Below, in pieces: positions 59,315 through 64,000 of a stretch of DNA of 64,000 nt (positions within the stretch are counted from its first letter, which is position 1; the number at the start of each line of letters is the position of its first letter). The notes under the pieces are model-generated. The model was not told where the DNA came from. It saw only the letters and a list, made by a program, of their open reading frames with translations, and did no database searches. The translations under genes were made by a program, and so were the position numbers. The stretch is from Leptolyngbya iicbica LK (GTDB lineage: Bacteria; Cyanobacteriota; Cyanobacteriia; Phormidesmidales; Phormidesmidaceae), in the NCBI RefSeq assembly GCF_004212215.1, contig NZ_QVFV01000001.1, forward strand, positions 568,814-632,813, given 5' to 3'.

Positions 59315-59878
59315 ATGAATTCCCCTCCCAATAACCGTCTGAAGGATTTCACCCAGGGTATTTTGCTGATCGGCGTGTTACTGGTGCTACTGGGAATAGC
59401 CGCGATTGTGACCGCGATCCAGGCTCCGGGGTTCATTGGCTTCTTAATGTCGGGATTGTTTTTAGTCGCAGGGGGAGCTCGGCTAGTTTACAGTTGGCAG
59501 ACGCGCGCGGAACCGGGGTTTCGACTCAAGATCGGCACCGGTTTGCTGTATTTGGTGGCGAGCTACTTATTATTTACAGCGCTCCTGCAGCAATATTTAG
59601 CCCTATCAACTCTGTTGGGCATGATTTTGCTGCTGCAGGGGGTGCTGGAGTTTGCCGTGGCCAGACAGTTACCACCAGGAAATACGCGTCGCTGGTTTGT
59701 GGCGATGGGGGTAGGGGCAATGTTTTTGGGCGGCCTGTTGGTCAGCAGCTTCAAAATTACGCTGGCTTGGATCTTAGGATTGGTCGCGGCGTTGAGTCTG
59801 ATTTTGCCGGGGGGCTGGTTAATCTTCATTGCCTCCACGATGCAAACGGCGGATGCCCAGAAGTCGCGATCGCGTTAG
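59315..59878 (+). CDS. HdeD-like membrane protein
   Basis: About 187 residues from the ATG at 59315 (MNSPPNNRLKDF); a longer frame opens at 59219 but adds unrelated sequence. Six hydrophobic helices in the HdeD pattern: 'GILLIGVLLVLLGIAAIVTAIQ', 'GFLMSGLFLVAGGARLVYS', and so on to 'AALSLILPGGWLIFIAST'. The E. coli relative is linked to acid resistance; the role here is unknown. The gene stands alone. Confidence 0.8.
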   Translation: MNSPPNNRLKDFTQGILLIGVLLVLLGIAAIVTAIQAPGFIGFLMSGLFLVAGGARLVYSWQTRAEPGFRLKIGTGLLYLVASYLLFTALLQQYLALSTLLGMILLLQGVLEFAVARQLPPGNTRRWFVAMGVGAMFLGGLLVSSFKITLAWILGLVAALSLILPGGWLIFIASTMQTADAQKSRSR

Positions 59879-60193
59879 TTCCCCCCGCACATCTCTCCTG
59901 TTGGGCTGCCGAATTTTACGCGCAGACCGCTTGAGATGTACTGGCGCGCGGTTAGATGTTGACGGTTATTGTCGCTGCTCTCACGCATAACCGGACGGGC
60001 CGCGACGAGGAAAAGCGATCGCCCAGAAATAATTCTCCGTGGCATAGATTCTCTGGTTAAATGAGCACATCGGCAGCCTCAGTCTCCGCTTTGACAGTCT
60101 TGGCAAGACGTTTCTGACTTGTTCCATGTGACTCGCTCAAAATTGATTGCTGTGGGAGTCGCCCATTCATTCCAAAATTTATCCCCACGATTG
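59879..60193. other. Intergenic region upstream of the putative outer-membrane protein gene
   Basis: About 315 bases without a recognisable gene or repeat. The frame of the downstream gene is open from 60119, but the signal peptide begins only at the ATG at 60194. Confidence 0.4.
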
Positions 60194-61186
60194 ATGTTTA
60201 CACCGGGTCATCCTTTTTGTCTGCGCCTTGCCCTGCTCATGACCGTAGGCATGCCCATGACACTGGCGGCGAGCGCCTTCGCTGAAGTTCGACGGTTAGA
60301 TGCCGCTCCCAGCAATGCTCTCCCCCCCGCCTTGATGACCACCGCTACCGATTTACAGGCTGCCAGTCCGCCCGCGATCGCCCCACCCGATCCATCGTCC
60401 ACGCCGCTCAACCCTGCTTCAGCGCCTCCCGCCCCGGTCATCAATGTCGAAACCCTCACCCCAGCAGCGATCGACTATGAAACGGCGGGGAATACCTTGA
60501 ATGGCACAACAGATCCAGGCATGGCCCCGCCCGCCCGTCTCACTCCCGAGTTTGACGAGGCCGACTTTGAGCCACCCGAGCCGCTGAAACCAGCTGAAAT
60601 CCCTGATACCGTGCCCTTTGAGGTGGAGGATTACATTCCCGAACCGACCGGTCAATCTTTGGCCGAGGCTTCGCTCGAAGTCGCGACGCCCCCAGATGAC
60701 TTTATTCAATGGCGAGCCACCGCTTGGGGCGGATTTATGACGAATAACGACCTCGAAGAAAGTCTGACCTTTCAAGGCATTGAAGTCGAAGATTCCAGTA
60801 TTTTTGGCGCGGGCATTAGTCGCACATTAGCCGGGGGCAACACCGTCAAAATCGAGGGCGAATTGAACCTGCTGAAGCACTCCGGTCGCCAAAACCATTG
60901 GGAAGGCACAGCGGCTCTGGCGTTGCGTTGGGAATGGTCGCCGAGCTTGAGCATCGCCCTCATTGAAGGGGTGTCCTATGCGACGCTGCTGCCCGAAATC
61001 GAAGATGACAACAACACCGATGAGTCGCAATTTCTCAACTATCTGGCCCTAGAAATTGAATATCTGCACAGTTCGCAATGGGGCCTGGCGGGACGCATCC
61101 ACCACCGTAGTGGGGCGTATCGGCAGTTTGGCGATGCTGTCGGTGGCAGCAATGCCTACATCTTCGGCCTGCGTCGTCGGTTTTAA
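60194..61186 (+). CDS. Putative outer-membrane beta-barrel protein with signal peptide and proline-rich linker
   Basis: About 330 residues from the ATG at 60194 (an upstream in-frame ATG is at 60119). A signal peptide 'LRLALLMTVGMPMTLAASAFAEV' is followed by ~125 residues rich in Pro, Ala and Glu. A C-terminal domain of alternating hydrophobic strands follows ('TAWGGFMTNND', 'TLAGGNTVKIEGELNLLKHSG', 'GTAALALRWEWSPSLSIALIEGVSYATLL', 'NAYIFGLRRRF'). The final residue is Phe, as usual for BAM substrates. Outer-membrane insertion is inferred; the function is unknown. Confidence 0.7.
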   Translation: MFTPGHPFCLRLALLMTVGMPMTLAASAFAEVRRLDAAPSNALPPALMTTATDLQAASPPAIAPPDPSSTPLNPASAPPAPVINVETLTPAAIDYETAGNTLNGTTDPGMAPPARLTPEFDEADFEPPEPLKPAEIPDTVPFEVEDYIPEPTGQSLAEASLEVATPPDDFIQWRATAWGGFMTNNDLEESLTFQGIEVEDSSIFGAGISRTLAGGNTVKIEGELNLLKHSGRQNHWEGTAALALRWEWSPSLSIALIEGVSYATLLPEIEDDNNTDESQFLNYLALEIEYLHSSQWGLAGRIHHRSGAYRQFGDAVGGSNAYIFGLRRRF

Positions 61187-61394
61187 TTGCCCTCGCAGTC
61201 TGTCAGTCCCCGCGCATCGCTGACAGAAACCCAACTGCCAACGAGAGAATTTTGGGGCCAATGCCCGCAAATTCATCGGTCTGGCCTACGCTAGAGAGAT
61301 GTCTTTTTGCATGGCGTGGCATCTGCATCGCTTGATGGGATGAGGTCTGTGAAAGATAATTATTTCGTGCAAAAAATCACCCGTTTTATTGGCC

Positions 61395-64000
61395 GTGACT
61401 GACACCCAAAGCTACAAAGAAACCGTTCTGTTGCCGAAAACGACGTTTGACATGCGGGCTAACTCCGCCAAGCGGGAACCAGAAATTCAGGCATTTTGGC
61501 GCGAGCATCAGTTATATGAAAAGCTGGCTCAGCATAATCCGGGTGAGCCGTTTGTGCTGCATGATGGCCCGCCTTACGCGAACGGTTCGCTGCACATCGG
61601 CCATGCATTGAACAAAATCCTGAAAGACATCATCAACAAATATCAAATTCTGCGGGGGCGCAAAGTCCGCTACATCCCTGGTTGGGACTGTCACGGCCTG
61701 CCCATCGAGCTAAAGGTGTTGCAGAATATGGACGCGGAAGCACGCGCCAAACTGACCCCCATCAAGCTGCGCTACAAAGCCCGAGCCTTTGCCGAAAAAA
61801 CCATCAACGAACAGCGTGACAGCTTCAAACGCTATGGCGTTTGGGGTGATTGGGATGCGCCCTACATGACCCTGCAACCGGCCTATGAAGCAGCACAAAT
61901 CGCCGTCTTTGGTCAGATGTATCTGAAAGGGTACATCTATCGGGGTCTGAAATCGGTGCATTGGAGCCCCACCTCTCAAACCGCCTTGGCCGAAGCAGAG
62001 CTGGAATATCCCGAAGGGCATACGTCGCCGAGTATCTATGCAGCCTTTCCGATGGTCAAGGCCTCTGAGGCGGCGGCTCCGACCTTAGCGCCTTACCTGT
62101 CCGAACTCGGGGTGGCGATCTGGACGACGACACCATGGACGATTCCCGCCAATATGGCGGTGGCGCTCAATCCTGAATTGACCTACGCAGTGGTGGAGGT
62201 GGGGGCTGGTCAGCCCTTCAAATATTTGCTGATCGCGAAGGATTTGCGCGATCGCCTCAGCCAGGTCATGGGTACTGACTTAACGCTGAAGGCCGAGATT
62301 AAAGGCGCGGCTTTGGAAGGCAGCACCTATCGCCATCCCTTGCAAGATCATTTGCCCACAGATAAGCGCAGCGAAACGAGTCCGATTGTGATTGGCGGCG
62401 ATTACGTCACCACTGAATCCGGTACGGGCTTGGTGCATACCGCTCCGGGCCATGGGCAAGACGACTTTATCGTGGGGCAGCGCTATGGCTTGCCCGTGCT
62501 GTGTCCGGTGGATGAGCGCGGCACCATGACCGAGGAAGCCGGACCGTTTGCGGGCAAGAATGTGCTCAAAGACGCCAATCCGGCAGTCATCGAAGCTCTA
62601 GAGACGGCGGGCTCCCTGCTGAAGCAAGAAGACTACGTTCACAAATATCCCTACGATTGGCGCACCAAAAAGCCCACCATCTTCCGGGCGACAGAGCAGT
62701 GGTTTGCCTCCGTAGAAGGCTTTCGTGATGAAGCGCTGCAGGCGATTAAAGATGTCACCTGGATTCCGGCCCAGGGCGAGAACCGGATCACGCCGATGGT
62801 GAGCGATCGCGCCGACTGGTGTATCTCCCGCCAGCGGACGTGGGGCGTTCCCATCCCCGTGTTTTACGACGAGGAGACGGGCGAACCCCTGATCAACGAA
62901 GAGACACTGACCTACATTCAACAGCTTTTTGCGGAAAAGGGGTCGGATGCCTGGTGGGAGCTACCCGTCGAAGAGTTGCTGCCCGAACCCTATCGCAACA
63001 ACGGTCGCACCTATGTCAAAGGCATGGACACCATGGACGTGTGGTTTGACTCCGGTTCTTCTTGGGCGGCGGTGGCTCAGCAGCGCGAGGGCCTCAGCTA
63101 CCCCGTCGATATGTATCTGGAAGGGTCGGATCAGCACCGAGGCTGGTTCCAATCCAGTTTGCTGACCAGTGTGGCGGTAAATGGCCACGCCCCCTATCGG
63201 CAAGTGCTGACCCACGGCTTCACGCTCGATGAGCAGGGCCGCAAGATGAGCAAGTCGATCGGTAACGTGATCGATCCGCGCGTGGTGATCGAGGGCGGTA
63301 AGAATCAGAAAAAGGAACCGGCTTACGGAGCCGACGTGCTGCGGCTGTGGGTGTCTTCGGTGGATTATTCCTCGGACGTGCCGCTGGGCACCACGATTCT
63401 GAAGCAGATGGCCGATGTGTATCGCAAGATTCGCAACACGGCGCGGTTCCTGCTGGGCAATCTGCACGACTTTGATCCCGCGCAAGACGCTGTGGCCTAT
63501 GACGACATGCCGGAATTAGATCGGTATATGCTGCATCGTGTCACCGAAGTCTTTGACGAAGTGACGGATGCGTTCAACACGTATCAGTTCTTCCGCTTTT
63601 TCCAAACGGTGCAGAATTTCTGTGTGGTGGATCTGTCCAACTTTTATCTGGATGCGGCGAAAGATCGGCTGTACATCAGTGACGCTAATTCTCCCCGCCG
63701 TCGCAGTTGCCAAACGGTGCTGGCGGTGATCATCGAGAATCTGGCGCGGGCGATCGCTCCCGTCCTCTCCCACATGGCGGAGGATATCTGGCAAAACCTG
63801 CCCTATGCCGCCCCCACCCAATCCGTGTTTGAGGCGGGCTGGGTCAAGCTAGAAGAGACCTGGCGGCAACCTGACCTAGCGGGCAAATGGTCCCAACTGC
63901 GGGCCGTGCGTCAAGAAGTGAATAAAGTGCTGGAGCAAGCCCGGGCAGAGAAGGCGATCGGCTCTTCATTAGAGGCCAAGGTGCTGCTTTATGTGGCGGA
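61395..64000 (+). CDS. ileS: Isoleucyl-tRNA synthetase, 3' end beyond the window
   Basis: Read from a GTG at 61395 ([20 protein letters not shown]), the frame stays open to the right edge, about 868 codons; the family is usually ~950 residues, so the C-terminal part is missing. The class I motif HIGH is in '[11 protein letters not shown]', the KMSKS loop in '[10 protein letters not shown]' (around 63240-63270), and '[18 protein letters not shown]' is typical of IleS. The editing domain lies between. It charges tRNA-Ile with isoleucine in the cytoplasm. Confidence 0.95.
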   Translation, partial: MTDTQSYKETVLLPKTTFDMRANSAKREPEIQAFWREHQLYEKLAQHNPGEPFVLHDGPPYANGSLHIGHALNKILKDIINKYQILRGRKVRYIPGWDCHGLPIELKVLQNMDAEARAKLTPIKLRYKARAFAEKTINEQRDSFKRYGVWGDWDAPYMTLQPAYEAAQIAVFGQMYLKGYIYRGLKSVHWSPTSQTALAEAELEYPEGHTSPSIYAAFPMVKASEAAAPTLAPYLSELGVAIWTTTPWTIPANMAVALNPELTYAVVEVGAGQPFKYLLIAKDLRDRLSQVMGTDLTLKAEIKGAALEGSTYRHPLQDHLPTDKRSETSPIVIGGDYVTTESGTGLVHTAPGHGQDDFIVGQRYGLPVLCPVDERGTMTEEAGPFAGKNVLKDANPAVIEALETAGSLLKQEDYVHKYPYDWRTKKPTIFRATEQWFASVEGFRDEALQAIKDVTWIPAQGENRITPMVSDRADWCISRQRTWGVPIPVFYDEETGEPLINEETLTYIQQLFAEKGSDAWWELPVEELLPEPYRNNGRTYVKGMDTMDVWFDSGSSWAAVAQQREGLSYPVDMYLEGSDQHRGWFQSSLLTSVAVNGHAPYRQVLTHGFTLDEQGRKMSKSIGNVIDPRVVIEGGKNQKKEPAYGADVLRLWVSSVDYSSDVPLGTTILKQMADVYRKIRNTARFLLGNLHDFDPAQDAVAYDDMPELDRYMLHRVTEVFDEVTDAFNTYQFFRFFQTVQNFCVVDLSNFYLDAAKDRLYISDANSPRRRSCQTVLAVIIENLARAIAPVLSHMAEDIWQNLPYAAPTQSVFEAGWVKLEETWRQPDLAGKWSQLRAVRQEVNKVLEQARAEKAIGSSLEAKVLLYVA

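Noticed and set aside
1-64000. CRISPR array or cas genes
   Set aside because: No regularly spaced direct repeats of 25-40 bases and no recognisable Cas proteins anywhere; the palindrome clusters are irregularly spaced.
1-64000. Insertion sequences or integrases
   Set aside because: No transposase or integrase motifs were found in any frame I examined, so the insertion model above lacks a local enzyme.

Overview
The window is from a cyanobacterium. The octamer GCGATCGC (HIP1) recurs throughout coding and non-coding DNA, base composition is moderately GC-rich, and many genes belong to cyanobacterial families (DUF3352, NDH-2, a CuA-less ARTO-type terminal oxidase with DUF2231 partners, a GUN4 domain, MntA/HepT modules, Uma2 proteins). 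A Leptolyngbya/Nodosilinea-like filamentous strain is plausible, but the sequence does not fix the genus.

Layout. 1-6.8 kb: partial gene (possible SRPBCC protein), DUF3352 protein, type II NADH dehydrogenase, DoxX protein, small MscS channel, zinc-ribbon membrane protein. 7.2-10 kb: DUF4129-DUF4350-MoxR operon; its usual DUF58 partner lies alone at 24.6 kb. 10-12.5 kb: PEP-CTERM/DUF4114 surface protein followed by a displaced second copy of the moxR 3' end and four copies of a GGGACCCGGTCCC palindrome. 12.5-14.7 kb: bacterial dynamin-like GTPase. 15-21.2 kb: accessory island with Uma2 genes, an AT-rich TcmP/radical-SAM pair, a DUF433/DUF5615 toxin-antitoxin pair and a MntA/HepT pair. 21.2-34 kb: glmS, a Gfo/Idh/MocA oxidoreductase, DUF58, cupin, hexose-6-phosphate mutarotase, a conserved unknown, Uma2, another MntA/HepT pair, a TPM protein, and a divergent LysR/beta-hydroxyacid dehydrogenase pair. 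34-41.9 kb: Cdc48-like AAA ATPase, DUF1269, a palindrome-rich spacer, DUF2252, a TIR-TM-GUN4 protein, and a duplicated MntA/HepT locus with one decayed HepT. 41.9-49.8 kb: GMC oxidoreductase, an AT-rich PD-(D/E)XK-like gene coupled to the oxidase operon, the ARTO-type oxidase (two DUF2231 proteins, subunits II, I, III) and a FutC-type ABC ATPase. 50-59 kb: M48 peptidase, DUF1348, and a cyanate uptake/cyanase operon (binding protein, permease, ATPase, CynS, HupE/UreJ) next to a divergent two-component system. 59-64 kb: HdeD-like membrane protein, putative outer-membrane barrel protein, and the first ~870 codons of ileS.

Most interesting points. (i) At three places an intact gene (moxR, glmS, a Uma2 gene) is followed by cargo and then by a displaced remnant of its own 3' end in the same orientation, as expected if small cargo units enter at gene 3' ends. 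Two of the cargoes are toxin-antitoxin pairs, stacked next to each other downstream of glmS. (ii) The AT-rich TcmP + CX3CX2C radical-SAM pair is the best candidate for a poorly described two-gene system. (iii) A TIR domain is fused through a membrane helix to a tetrapyrrole-binding GUN4 domain. (iv) The oxidase subunit II has no CuA cysteines and the operon sits beside an iron-type ABC ATPase gene.
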